Assembly: GCA_023430725.1 (NCBI GenBank)
Contig: JAEYZD010000039.1
Span: 1 to 12,102, forward strand
DNA length: 12,102 nucleotides
Reading direction: 5' to 3'
Source: Bacteroidota bacterium
GTDB lineage: Bacteria > Bacteroidota > Bacteroidia > Bacteroidales > VadinHA17
Shown here: in pieces, positions 1 through 6,163 of the stretch
Numbering within the stretch: the stretch's first letter is position 1
Layout: every line of letters starts with the position of its first letter
Translations under genes and position numbers: made by a program
The notes under the pieces: generated by a model
What the model was told of the DNA's origin: nothing
The model's database searches: none
Seen by the model: only the letters and a program-made list of their open reading frames with translations

Positions 1-269
1 CCTCCCAGGAAAACCAGCTTGCGGATATTCAGAAGATGGTGAAGGGAAAACTCGAGGCCGATAGTGAACATCAGCAGTATCACCCCGATCTCGGCCATCA
101 CCTCCACGTTTTCCGGGGAGCTGATCAGCCCCAGAAGATGAGGCCCTGCAATGACCCCGGTGAGCAGGTATCCTATGATTGCAGGAACCCGTATCCGCGT
201 GAATATGAAATTCACGAAGGTGGATAGTGCAAAAATAATGACCACATCCTTTAGTACACCCGGTTCCAT
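1..269 (-). CDS. CPA2/Kef-type monovalent cation:proton antiporter, N-terminal part only
   Basis: This is the first 89 codons of a gene that runs off the left edge. It starts at an ATG at 269 with no Shine-Dalgarno sequence. The translation begins MEPGVLKDVVIIFALSTF and continues through IIGYLLTGVIAGP and MAEIGVILLMFTIGLEFS. These are hallmark segments of the first membrane helices of CPA2 (KefB/KefC/YbaL-like) antiporters, which exchange K+ or Na+ for H+ across the inner membrane. About three helices are visible. Any C-terminal TrkA-N (RCK) regulatory domain lies outside the window, so the subfamily and ion are unknown. It lies 52 bp downstream of another antiporter gene on the same strand but has its own copy of that gene's promoter element (291-305). 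The family call is firm; the substrate is not. Confidence 0.9.
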   Translation of the reverse strand, partial: MEPGVLKDVVIIFALSTFVNFIFTRIRVPAIIGYLLTGVIAGPHLLGLISSPENVEVMAEIGVILLMFTIGLEFSLHHLLNIRKLVFLG

Positions 270-290
270 TTGGCAGTGCAGATTGAAGAA

Positions 291-305
291 CTAAAGATAT
301 GAAAA
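291..305 (-). promoter_or_regulatory. Putative promoter element upstream of the CPA2 antiporter
   Basis: On the minus strand this reads TTTTCATATCTTTAG. It contains TATCTTTA, one base from the Bacteroidota -7 consensus TAnnTTTG. The same 15 bases occur exactly at 1838-1852 ahead of the CPA1 antiporter. Transcription would begin about 15-20 bases before the ATG at 269. No clear -33 TTTG lies 19-21 bases upstream, so this copy may be weaker or need an activator. Inference from motif and position only. Confidence 0.4.
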
Positions 306-321
306 GATGTGTTCGGATGTC

Positions 322-1818
322 TCAGGCAGGTTTTGCAGTGTCACTGCATACCGGGTTGTCCGAGAGGAGACACTCCGTCACCGCCTCAAGGATGTTCTTG
401 CTCCCTGCCAGAACAATGAGCCTGTCACCCGTATGGATGACAGTCATGCCGTCAGGGATAATGTACTGGTTGTCTCTTTTGATCATCGCTATGCGTGCGT
501 TTTTCGGAAAACCGAGATCAATAATTTTCATCCCGGAAACAACGCTCTCGGGTTCAATCAGAAATTCAGCCAGTTCCGAATTAATCGGTTCGGAGAGAAG
601 TATGTCCGCGGCGGTGACTGTTTTGACCCGTGCAGGCAGTGATACGTGCAGCCACTTGGCCACGATGGGTATCGTGGTTCCCTGCAGCAGCACCGAGGTG
701 AGGGATATGAAGAAGACGATATTGAAAATCATGTCCGCTTTTTCCAGCCCTGCCATCAGCGGGTAGGTGGCGAAGACGATGGGCACCGCCCCCCGCAGCC
801 CCACCCACGAGATGAAAAGCTTCGTCCTGGTCCTCAGCCCGAAAGGGATCATTGTCAGGAAGACGCTGAAGGGACGCGCCACAAAGATCAGGAATGCCGA
901 GATAAGCATCCCGATGCCAATAACCGGCACTATCTGGCTCGGGAATACAAGCAGCCCCAGCACCACGAAGAGGATGATCTGCATCAGCCACGCCAGCCCG
1001 TCAAACATCTTCATGATTGTACGCTTGTGCAGCAGATCCTGGCTTCCAAGGTAGATTGCAGAGACATACACGGCCAGAAAGCCGTTCCCGCCCACAGCGG
1101 TGGTCACGGAATAGGTCAGCAGCATAAGGGTTATTGAGAGCACAGGGTAAAGCCCTTCGTAGTCGAGTTTGATGCGGTTGATCACAAACTTGCTCCCCAG
1201 CCCGAAGAGATATCCAAAACCGCCTCCCAGTAGCAACTGCATGAAAAACATCGGGAGAACAGACCAGAGCGATTTGTCTCCGTCCTGTACAAGGCCGATG
1301 AAGACGATTGTCAGGATGTACGCCATCGGATCGTTGCTTCCGCTCTCGAACTCAAGTGTGGGACGGATGTGCCCCTTGAGGGCCAGGCTCTTCGATCTCA
1401 GTATTGAAAAGACAGCAGCAGCATCGGTTGATGATACGATGGCTCCCAGTAAAAGCCCCTCATAGATAGAGAAGTCGGTCACCCACCATACGAACAGCCC
1501 GAGAGTGACTGTTGTCAGCAATACGCCAAGGACGGAGAGTGTGATTCCCTGCCACATGATTGGCCGCACTGAGCTCCAGTCTGTCTCGAAACCGCCGGAA
1601 AAGAGAATAAAATTCAGGGCTACAATGCCAATGAACTGCGCAAGTCCCGGGTCACTGAAGGGAATCCTGCCAATGCCTTCCGAACCGGCCAGCATCCCCA
1701 CGGCAAGAAACAGCACAAGCGTGGGAACGCCTATCCTGAGCGATGTCTTCCCTGCCAGCACGCTGATGAAAATCAGCACTGAACCGATAAGAAGGATATT
1801 TTCCGCGGTAACTGTCAA
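322..1818 (-). CDS. CPA1-family K+(Na+)/H+ antiporter with C-terminal TrkA-C (RCK-C) domain
   Basis: An integral membrane antiporter of about 498 residues, resembling the NhaP2/CvrA potassium/proton antiporters. From the chosen start, roughly twelve hydrophobic helices fill residues 5-390. Family signatures are visible: GMLAGSEGIG, FSGGFETDW, GAIVSSTDAAAVFS, the ion-binding Asn-Asp pair in ESGSNDPMAY (N162, D163) and WVGLRGAVPIV (about 338-348). The last ~90 residues form a soluble beta-rich domain with GMKIIDLGFP and GDRLIVLAGS, as in TrkA-C nucleotide- or ion-sensing domains, so transport is probably ligand-gated. The frame has no upstream ATG. It opens at a TTG at 1869, but that lies inside the preceding terminator. 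I chose TTG 1818 (MTVTAEN), which fits the usual short N-terminus; GTG 1824 is an alternative. Ion preference is inferred from the family. Confidence 0.92.
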   Translation of the reverse strand: MTVTAENILLIGSVLIFISVLAGKTSLRIGVPTLVLFLAVGMLAGSEGIGRIPFSDPGLAQFIGIVALNFILFSGGFETDWSSVRPIMWQGITLSVLGVLLTTVTLGLFVWWVTDFSIYEGLLLGAIVSSTDAAAVFSILRSKSLALKGHIRPTLEFESGSNDPMAYILTIVFIGLVQDGDKSLWSVLPMFFMQLLLGGGFGYLFGLGSKFVINRIKLDYEGLYPVLSITLMLLTYSVTTAVGGNGFLAVYVSAIYLGSQDLLHKRTIMKMFDGLAWLMQIILFVVLGLLVFPSQIVPVIGIGMLISAFLIFVARPFSVFLTMIPFGLRTRTKLFISWVGLRGAVPIVFATYPLMAGLEKADMIFNIVFFISLTSVLLQGTTIPIVAKWLHVSLPARVKTVTAADILLSEPINSELAEFLIEPESVVSGMKIIDLGFPKNARIAMIKRDNQYIIPDGMTVIHTGDRLIVLAGSKNILEAVTECLLSDNPVCSDTAKPA

Positions 1819-1838
1819 AGGCACCAGAATTAAGGACC

Positions 1839-1870
1839 TAAAGATATGAAAATGCCGTTTCCCCGACAAA
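1839..1870 (-). promoter_or_regulatory. Bacteroidota-type promoter for the CPA1 antiporter
   Basis: On the minus strand TTTG (1870-1867) is followed by a 20-base spacer and TATCTTTA (1846-1839). This is one base off the Bacteroidota consensus TTTG-N19..21-TAnnTTTG. Initiation would fall near 1832, leaving only about 8-15 leader bases before GTG 1824 or TTG 1818. This supports a start downstream of 1869. The -33 TTTG is the end of the upstream terminator's T-tract. Confidence 0.55.
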
Positions 1871-1897
1871 AAAAATCCCGGTTGTTCAGGCCGGGAT
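1867..1897 (-). terminator. Rho-independent terminator of the PspC-PadR operon
   Basis: On the minus strand ATCCCGG and CCGGGAT form a 7-bp GC-rich stem around a 9-base loop, followed at once by eight T residues. It lies about 30 bases after the stop codon of the large PspC-like gene (1928), in the right orientation to end that transcript. Confidence 0.85.
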
Positions 1898-1927
1898 ATT
1901 GAAGAGTGAAAATACGCAGGTGCAGAT

Positions 1928-3199
1928 TTATTGACCTGTATAATCGTCTATTGATTGCGGGTAGCCGTCTGTGATGCGCCACGCGGGGGTCTCCCCTGCA
2001 AACTGATGAAAGTTTAGCACATCGGGCGAAACGCCGGGTACAAACCTTATCTCGGTACCCTCCGGCAGTCTAACGTCAATATCAACCATTGAGCCGTTCC
2101 ACCTTGCCCCGGCCGGAAGCGTACAGTATTCGTCAAGGTACAGGGTGTCACCCGAGAACCGCCAGTTGTAATCAATCTCCCGTGCGTTCCGGACGGCGTC
2201 AGTGTCAGAATTACTGCTGGCCCTCCTCTCAACTGAGATAAACCCTGTGCCGTTCTCGCTGCCGTAGATGCTCAGATCAGGCGATACCCGCAGCAGGCCG
2301 CTTTCGCTCTCTTTGAAGAATCTGAAATCCTCCACAGAGGCATACTTGTCATAGCTCAGGTCCGCCTGCTTCTTCAAAGTGTTTATCCAGAGCGTCTTCG
2401 GAGCCGGGTCAAGCGTAAGCTGCTTCTCCACGGACTCATTGTTTGAATAGACCGATAGCTGCAGACTCAGAATTACTGCCATTGCGCAGAGCGAAGCAAT
2501 CCAGACCAGGAAGAGGACGATGTTCATCACCCTGTTACTCTCCTTTATCCGGAAGATCAGCCTGATCCCCACCCAGATGAGAGCCGCCAGCGGAAGAAGT
2601 GTCACAAGAGCCGTCAGAATCAGTATCGGCCAGACTGTGTTCGTGCTCAACACTATGCCAAGCAGGTCATGGACGTTTGTCATCTCCGGCTCCATCACCG
2701 AAGAAAAGAACGGTACGTTGTTGAAGAAGATCACTATCACGAAGGTGAAGAACATCAGGAAGCCGAACAGTGTGAAAAGAGCCCCCAGTATTATGGCAAA
2801 CACCCTCAGGATTGCCGACATCAGCCTGCCAAAGGCCCGGAAGAACCCTGACAGCGCCCTGCCGAAACGGGCTGAGGGGCTGTTGGGATCGTACATCGAT
2901 TTCCTGACGTATAGCGTCTTGTCCGCTGCCGCAGGACCGTCTTCATAGTAGTCCTCCGGGGCTCCCATGATGTTGATCATGCTGGTGACCATCTCCTTCG
3001 ATACAAGCGTTGGCGGCTCTTTCCCGCCGCCGAATATCTCGGCTATGCGCGCTTCAATGTCCTCCAGGGTCTCATCACCGCCCTGCTCGGTCCTGAAACG
3101 TGCCGCCACATGATCCAGGTAGTGTTTCAGGATCTCCCAGGCATCCTCGTCCACGCGGAAGAGCTGCCCGGCAATGTTTATGTCAAGATTTTTTTTCAT
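1928..3199 (-). CDS. PspC-paralogue membrane protein lacking the PspC core, with C-terminal extracytoplasmic domain
   Basis: A 423-residue protein. Residues 1-88 (LDINIAGQLFRVDEDAWEIL, DIEARIAEIF, IMGAPEDY) match the N-terminal domain of the PspC protein encoded upstream (VNINLGGYAFNLDDDAYERL, DIEGRISELF, ILGTPEDI). The sequence then passes through ADKTLYVRKSMYDPNSPSAR straight into a membrane region. The PspC signature expected there (R-x-YRDP...GGVCAG) is absent. Three hydrophobic helices lie near 128-158, 188-212 and 226-250, which would place the polar, beta-rich C-terminus (about 255-423) outside the cytoplasm. The start ATG at 3199 is 8 bp after the PadR stop, preceded by AGAGG at a plausible ribosome-binding distance. 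It is the last gene of the operon. A role in envelope-stress sensing is inferred from the family; no function is demonstrated. Confidence 0.8.
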   Translation of the reverse strand: MKKNLDINIAGQLFRVDEDAWEILKHYLDHVAARFRTEQGGDETLEDIEARIAEIFGGGKEPPTLVSKEMVTSMINIMGAPEDYYEDGPAAADKTLYVRKSMYDPNSPSARFGRALSGFFRAFGRLMSAILRVFAIILGALFTLFGFLMFFTFVIVIFFNNVPFFSSVMEPEMTNVHDLLGIVLSTNTVWPILILTALVTLLPLAALIWVGIRLIFRIKESNRVMNIVLFLVWIASLCAMAVILSLQLSVYSNNESVEKQLTLDPAPKTLWINTLKKQADLSYDKYASVEDFRFFKESESGLLRVSPDLSIYGSENGTGFISVERRASSNSDTDAVRNAREIDYNWRFSGDTLYLDEYCTLPAGARWNGSMVDIDVRLPEGTEIRFVPGVSPDVLNFHQFAGETPAWRITDGYPQSIDDYTGQ

Positions 3200-3207
3200 G
3201 GCTGCCT

Positions 3208-3537
3208 CTATTTCCTGTCACGTATCTGGTTAACCGATTCAACGAGCTCGTCCCATACCTTGTCAAGCTCCCTGAGATATATCTTGCCGAGCTCGGTGAG
3301 CTCATAATATTTCCTGGGAGGACCCTGCGGCGATTCTTCCCAGCGGTAACTGAGAAGGCCGGCGTTCTTCTGCCGCGTGAGAAGGGGATAGAGTGTCCCT
3401 TCAACCACAATCACCTGGGCTTTCTTGAGCTCATTGATTATGTCCACGGCGTAGCAGGCATTCCTCGACAGTACCGCCAGGATGCAGTACTCGAGTATCC
3501 CCTTGCGCATTTGTGCTCTTGTGTTGTCCGTATTCAT
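3208..3537 (-). CDS. PadR-family winged-helix transcriptional regulator
   Basis: A compact 109-residue DNA-binding protein typical of short PadR regulators. A winged helix-turn-helix spans about residues 10-85: RKGILEYCILAVLSRNACYA, then DIINELKKAQVIVVEGTLYP, then LLTRQKNAGLLSYRWEES. The conserved wing and following strand read GPPRKYYELTELG. A C-terminal helix (about 86-109) would provide the dimer interface, so it probably binds DNA as a dimer. The ATG at 3537 has an A-rich leader and no Shine-Dalgarno sequence. The gene sits between two PspC-type genes, 42 bp after the first and 8 bp before the second. By analogy with other PadR-PspC clusters it probably represses its own operon; candidate operator repeats lie at 4185-4244. 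The inducer is unknown. Confidence 0.93.
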   Translation of the reverse strand: MNTDNTRAQMRKGILEYCILAVLSRNACYAVDIINELKKAQVIVVEGTLYPLLTRQKNAGLLSYRWEESPQGPPRKYYELTELGKIYLRELDKVWDELVESVNQIRDRK

Positions 3538-3579
3538 GGCTTTGTTTTTATTTTCAGCTGTTTATGCCTTCGGCGAAGC

Positions 3580-4161
3580 TCATAGGTTCATCTTTTCCTT
3601 AACCGTGTTGAACTCCTGCCTGACAGTATCCTTGATGTTTTCAATAGTCACCGGGTCACCCCGCATCTCGAGCTTCTGTGCCGTGGTCCTTGCTTCGGGC
3701 AGCACGATCCACAGGATCAGGTAAAGCCCGAGGCCGAAACCTCCCGCAAAGATCAGCACCGTGAAGAGTATCCTCATTATCAGGGGATCCCAGTCGAGAT
3801 ATGCCGAGATGCCCGCACATACCCCGCCAAATACGCGCCGGTCCGGATCACGGTAAATCCTGCGATGCGATCGCGGTGGCACCTCACCGGCAGGCTCCCC
3901 GCCACTGATGTCCTCCGGTGTACCCAGTATGGCCATCACCTCCTCCACATCCTTGATTGTGATGACCTGCTTGTAAGTGTTCAGCTTGTTTCTGAACAAC
4001 TCCGATATCCTGCCCTCGATATCGGACATTATCTCAGATGCCCCCGGCTCGCCTGAAAATTCCTTCTCAAGACGCTTCATGTACTGCCGGAGCCTCTCGT
4101 AGGCGTCATCGTCAAGGTTGAACGCGTAACCCCCGAGATTGATGTTAACAGTCATTTTCAT
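3580..4161 (-). CDS. PspC domain-containing inner-membrane protein
   Basis: A 193-residue protein when started at ATG 4161 (MKMTVNINLGG). ATG 4155 is two codons later. The open frame extends upstream to 4239, but that part crosses the putative promoter and translates to an atypical hydrophobic leader, so I rejected it. Residues 1-85 form the soluble N-terminal domain common in Bacteroidota PspC proteins. The PspC domain follows at about 100-157, with RRIYRDPDRRVFGGVCAGIS, DWDPLIMRILF and a glycine-rich membrane hairpin ending LYLILWIVLP. A C-terminal amphipathic segment, KLEMRGDPVTIENIKDTVRQ, is also typical. PspC proteins act at the inner membrane in envelope-stress responses. It is first in an operon with a PadR regulator and a PspC-like paralogue. 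Confidence 0.93.
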   Translation of the reverse strand: MKMTVNINLGGYAFNLDDDAYERLRQYMKRLEKEFSGEPGASEIMSDIEGRISELFRNKLNTYKQVITIKDVEEVMAILGTPEDISGGEPAGEVPPRSHRRIYRDPDRRVFGGVCAGISAYLDWDPLIMRILFTVLIFAGGFGLGLYLILWIVLPEARTTAQKLEMRGDPVTIENIKDTVRQEFNTVKEKMNL

Positions 4162-4184
4162 CGTTTTTATTATAAGGTACCTGT

Positions 4185-4244
4185 TAATGCAAGTTAATTT
4201 GATAATGCAAATATATAAACAAAAAATAATACCATGCAATACAT
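4185..4244. promoter_or_regulatory. Candidate PadR operator region with three ATGCAA direct repeats
   Basis: TAATGCAA occurs at 4185-4192 and 4203-4210, 18 bp apart. A third ATGCAA is at 4234-4239. The last belongs to an imperfect palindrome, ATGCAATACAT (4234-4244), resembling the ATGT/ACAT half-sites reported for some PadR operators. Relative to the minus-strand promoter the copies fall just after the start site, across the -7 box and at the -33 region, which are good positions for repression. Binding is inferred, not shown. Confidence 0.35.
4208..4240 (-). promoter_or_regulatory. Promoter of the PspC-PadR-PspC-like operon
   Basis: The minus strand carries a perfect Bacteroidota -7 box, TATATTTG (4215-4208). 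An ATTG (4240-4237) lies 21 bases upstream as a partial -33 box. Initiation would be near 4200, giving a leader of about 40 bases before ATG 4161. The surroundings are very AT-rich. Confidence 0.6.
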
Positions 4245-4271
4245 AGTAGTAAAAATAATAAAATATTTTTT

Positions 4272-4298
4272 CCCCGGGGGAACTGAACTCATCCGGGG
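4272..4298. other. GC-rich inverted repeat in the divergent intergenic region
   Basis: CCCCGG (4272-4277) and CCGGGG (4293-4298) can pair around a 15-base loop, in an otherwise AT-rich 188-bp gap between divergent genes. There is no T-tract on the 3' side of either strand, so it is not a canonical terminator. It may be an operator, or mark the boundary between the two promoter regions. Function unknown. Confidence 0.3.
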
Positions 4299-4326
4299 GG
4301 GTGTGGTTAGATAGTGGAGGAATGAC

Positions 4327-4334
4327 TAACTTTA
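4327..4334 (+). promoter_or_regulatory. Possible -7 element ahead of the oxidoreductase gene
   Basis: TAACTTTA differs by one base from TAnnTTTG and lies 15 bp before ATG 4350, so the leader would be very short. I see no clear TTTG at the -33 distance. It would drive the 4350-8540 cluster. Confidence 0.35.
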
Positions 4335-4349
4335 TAAAAAATTACGGTC

Positions 4350-5333
4350 ATGAAGGGATACAACTGGGGAATACTGGGAACAGGAAACATTGCGCACAAG
4401 TTTGCGAGGGCGCTTATGCTGCTTGATAATGCGCATCTTTATGCAGTGGGATCCCGCGATGCCGGCAGGGCAGAGAAGTTTGCCGGGGAGTTCGGGTTCA
4501 CAAAACATTTCGGCAGTTACCAGGAGATGCTGGCTGACCCGGGGGTGGAGGTTGTTTATATCTCTTCACCGCATACGCAGCACCTGGAGCACACGCTGAT
4601 GGCGCTTCAGAACGGAAAGCATGTGATATGCGAGAAGCCGATGTCAATAACGGCGGCGGAGGTATTGAAGATGGCAGATGAGGCCAGGAGGCGGGGTCTC
4701 TTTCTGATGGAGGCGCTTTGGCCCCCGTTTCAGCCATCGTATCTGAAGGCTGACGAGATGCTTAAGAGCGGCAAGATGGGTAAGTTGCTCCACATGAGGG
4801 GCAAGTTTGCCTTCGTCTCTCCCTATGATCCTGAGCTTCGCACATACAACCTGGCGCTTGGTGGCGGCTCACTGCTTGACATTGGCATTTACCCCGTGAT
4901 GGATATTCTCAGGTACCTGGGTGAGCCCGAAAATATTGTGGCCACATCCGTGTTTGCCCCCACAGGTGCGGACGAGAGCACAGCAATGATCTTCAGGTTC
5001 TCTGACGGTCGGCTGGCCGAGGCCTACAGCTCGTTTGCAAATGCGGGAGGTGTCTCAACCGAGTTTTACTGTGAAAAGGGTAACCTGATACTTACCCGTG
5101 GCCGTGACCGCAACCAGCATCTGATAATAGAGATGCAGGGTGATGTTGATGACCGCATATTCACTCCGCCGGCACAGGGATACCAGTATGAGGCTGCAGA
5201 GGTGATGAGCTGTCTCGACAAAGGGCTGACAGAGAGTCCGGTGGTTCCCCTCTCCTTCAGTCTCGCTCTAGCACGCATTCTTGACGAGGTGCGCCGCAAG
5301 GCAGGCATCAGGTACCCGGGGCGGGACAAGTGA
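4350..5333 (+). CDS. Gfo/Idh/MocA-family NAD(P)-dependent oxidoreductase, dihydrodiol dehydrogenase-like
   Basis: A 327-residue cytoplasmic dehydrogenase. Residues 1-120 form the Rossmann domain, with the dinucleotide-binding motif GxGxxA in WGILGTGNIAHKFA (G10, G12, A15), VVYISSPHTQH and the family CEKP motif (K96). The C-terminal alpha/beta substrate domain contains GGGSLLDIGIYPV, where D177 and Y181 align with the active-site region. A Lys plus Tyr pair, rather than the Lys plus His of glucose-fructose oxidoreductase and inositol dehydrogenase, is the pattern of dimeric dihydrodiol dehydrogenase/D-xylose dehydrogenase relatives. Substrates in this branch are sugars or trans-diols; the one used here cannot be read from sequence. 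The ATG at 4350 lacks a Shine-Dalgarno sequence. A rhomboid gene starts 22 bp downstream, and a glycosidase-like gene and an SDR follow, suggesting carbohydrate-derivative metabolism. Confidence 0.93.
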   Translation: MKGYNWGILGTGNIAHKFARALMLLDNAHLYAVGSRDAGRAEKFAGEFGFTKHFGSYQEMLADPGVEVVYISSPHTQHLEHTLMALQNGKHVICEKPMSITAAEVLKMADEARRRGLFLMEALWPPFQPSYLKADEMLKSGKMGKLLHMRGKFAFVSPYDPELRTYNLALGGGSLLDIGIYPVMDILRYLGEPENIVATSVFAPTGADESTAMIFRFSDGRLAEAYSSFANAGGVSTEFYCEKGNLILTRGRDRNQHLIIEMQGDVDDRIFTPPAQGYQYEAAEVMSCLDKGLTESPVVPLSFSLALARILDEVRRKAGIRYPGRDK

Positions 5334-5355
5334 CATCCTGATCCATTCACCGGTA

Positions 5356-6120
5356 ATGACTGACACCCCCTCAGAGGTTGAAAAGCGCAAGCTGCTGTTA
5401 AGCATGCTTGTTCCATTCTTGCTGATTTCATTCATGTGGCTGAGCCTGGCGTCAGAGAAGCTCTTCGGCGTCAGCCTTCACAGACTGGGCATTTTTCCCG
5501 GCAACCCGTCCTCCCTTACCGGCATATTCACATCGCTCTTCGTCCATTCGGGTGCGAGACACCTCTTCAACAACACTATACCGCTCTTTATCCTGGGTAC
5601 GGCGCTTTTTTACTTCTACTCCCAGGTTGCATTCAGGGTACTTTTCTGGTCCACCCTGCTGACGGGGCTGGCCGTATGGTTCACCGCCAGGCCGTCATGG
5701 CACATCGGCGCCAGCGGTGTCGTCTATGCCCTTGCCGCCTTCCTGTTCCTGAGCGGAATCATCCGCAGGCATATTCCCCTGATGGGACTCTCTCTGCTTG
5801 TGGCGTTCGTCTATGGCGAGATGGTATGGGGCATCTTCCCGGGCTTCAGGATTGACATCTCCTGGGAGTCGCATATGCTCGGTGCTGCAGCAGGGATCAT
5901 CCTGGCCGTCTGGTTCCGGGCCGAGGGTCCCCAGAAACCTGTTCCCTTCTATGAAAGGGAAGAGGAGGAGGAGGTGCCGGAATACGGCGGAGAAGAGTCC
6001 ACTGACTATGGCGGAGAGGTGGCTCCGGACTCCGGAAGTGATGCGGTTCCTGACAAAGGCGGAAAGGGGGCAGCCGGTGCTGAAGAAAATGAGGCCGGAC
6101 CGGCGGAGCGAGTAAATTAA
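5356..6120 (+). CDS. Rhomboid-family intramembrane serine protease with acidic repeat tail
   Basis: A 254-residue polytopic membrane protein starting at ATG 5356, 22 bp after the oxidoreductase. The open frame extends to 5281, but that part overlaps the upstream gene. Rhomboid active-site elements are in order: H69 and N73 in RHLFNNTIPLF (oxyanion pair, spaced as H150/N154 of E. coli GlpG), S120 in HIGASGVVYAL (GxSG nucleophile) and H173 in SHMLGAAAG (catalytic His of the last helix). About six hydrophobic helices cover residues 12-187. It should therefore be an active enzyme that cleaves membrane-embedded substrates. Residues 200-254 form an unusual charged, glycine-rich tail with an EEEEE run and four degenerate 8-residue repeats, presumably cytosolic. 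Why it sits among sugar enzymes is unclear; the cluster spacing suggests co-transcription. Confidence 0.92.
   Translation: MTDTPSEVEKRKLLLSMLVPFLLISFMWLSLASEKLFGVSLHRLGIFPGNPSSLTGIFTSLFVHSGARHLFNNTIPLFILGTALFYFYSQVAFRVLFWSTLLTGLAVWFTARPSWHIGASGVVYALAAFLFLSGIIRRHIPLMGLSLLVAFVYGEMVWGIFPGFRIDISWESHMLGAAAGIILAVWFRAEGPQKPVPFYEREEEEEVPEYGGEESTDYGGEVAPDSGSDAVPDKGGKGAAGAEENEAGPAERVN
5977..6072 (+). repeat. Four tandem degenerate 24-bp repeats in the rhomboid tail
   Basis: The units encode PEYGGEES, TDYGGEVA, PDSGSDAV and PDKGGKGA. Shared features are a Pro/Thr at position 1, an acidic residue at position 2 and Gly at position 4. The first two units are also similar at the DNA level (TATGGCGGAGA / TACGGCGGAGA). 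The repeat stays in frame and probably arose by tandem duplication followed by drift. Confidence 0.65.
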
Positions 6121-6163
6121 TTGCTATTTTTAAACCCGCTAAAACTAACCTAAAAGCCCGGTA

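Noticed and set aside
299..1849. Several plus-strand open frames of 95-163 codons opposite the CPA1 antiporter
   Set aside because: They lie opposite a clear antiporter gene and translate to low-similarity, Arg/Ser-rich sequence. No promoter or start context supports them.
2520..2948. Plus-strand open frame of 142 codons
   Set aside because: It is antisense to the membrane region of the large PspC-like protein. Its apparent composition simply mirrors that region.
3560..3580. Small palindrome CTTCGGCGAAG between the PspC and PadR genes
   Set aside because: The arms leave a one-base loop and no T-tract follows, so it cannot act as a terminator. The genes are best read as one operon.
4162..4239. 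Upstream extension of the PspC frame to 4239
   Set aside because: It crosses the predicted promoter and start site and adds an atypical leader. The family N-terminus (MKMTVNINLGG) begins at 4161.
4272..4300. GC-rich hairpin as a terminator
   Set aside because: T residues lie 5' of the stem on the plus strand and no T-run lies 3' on either strand. It is kept only as an inverted repeat.
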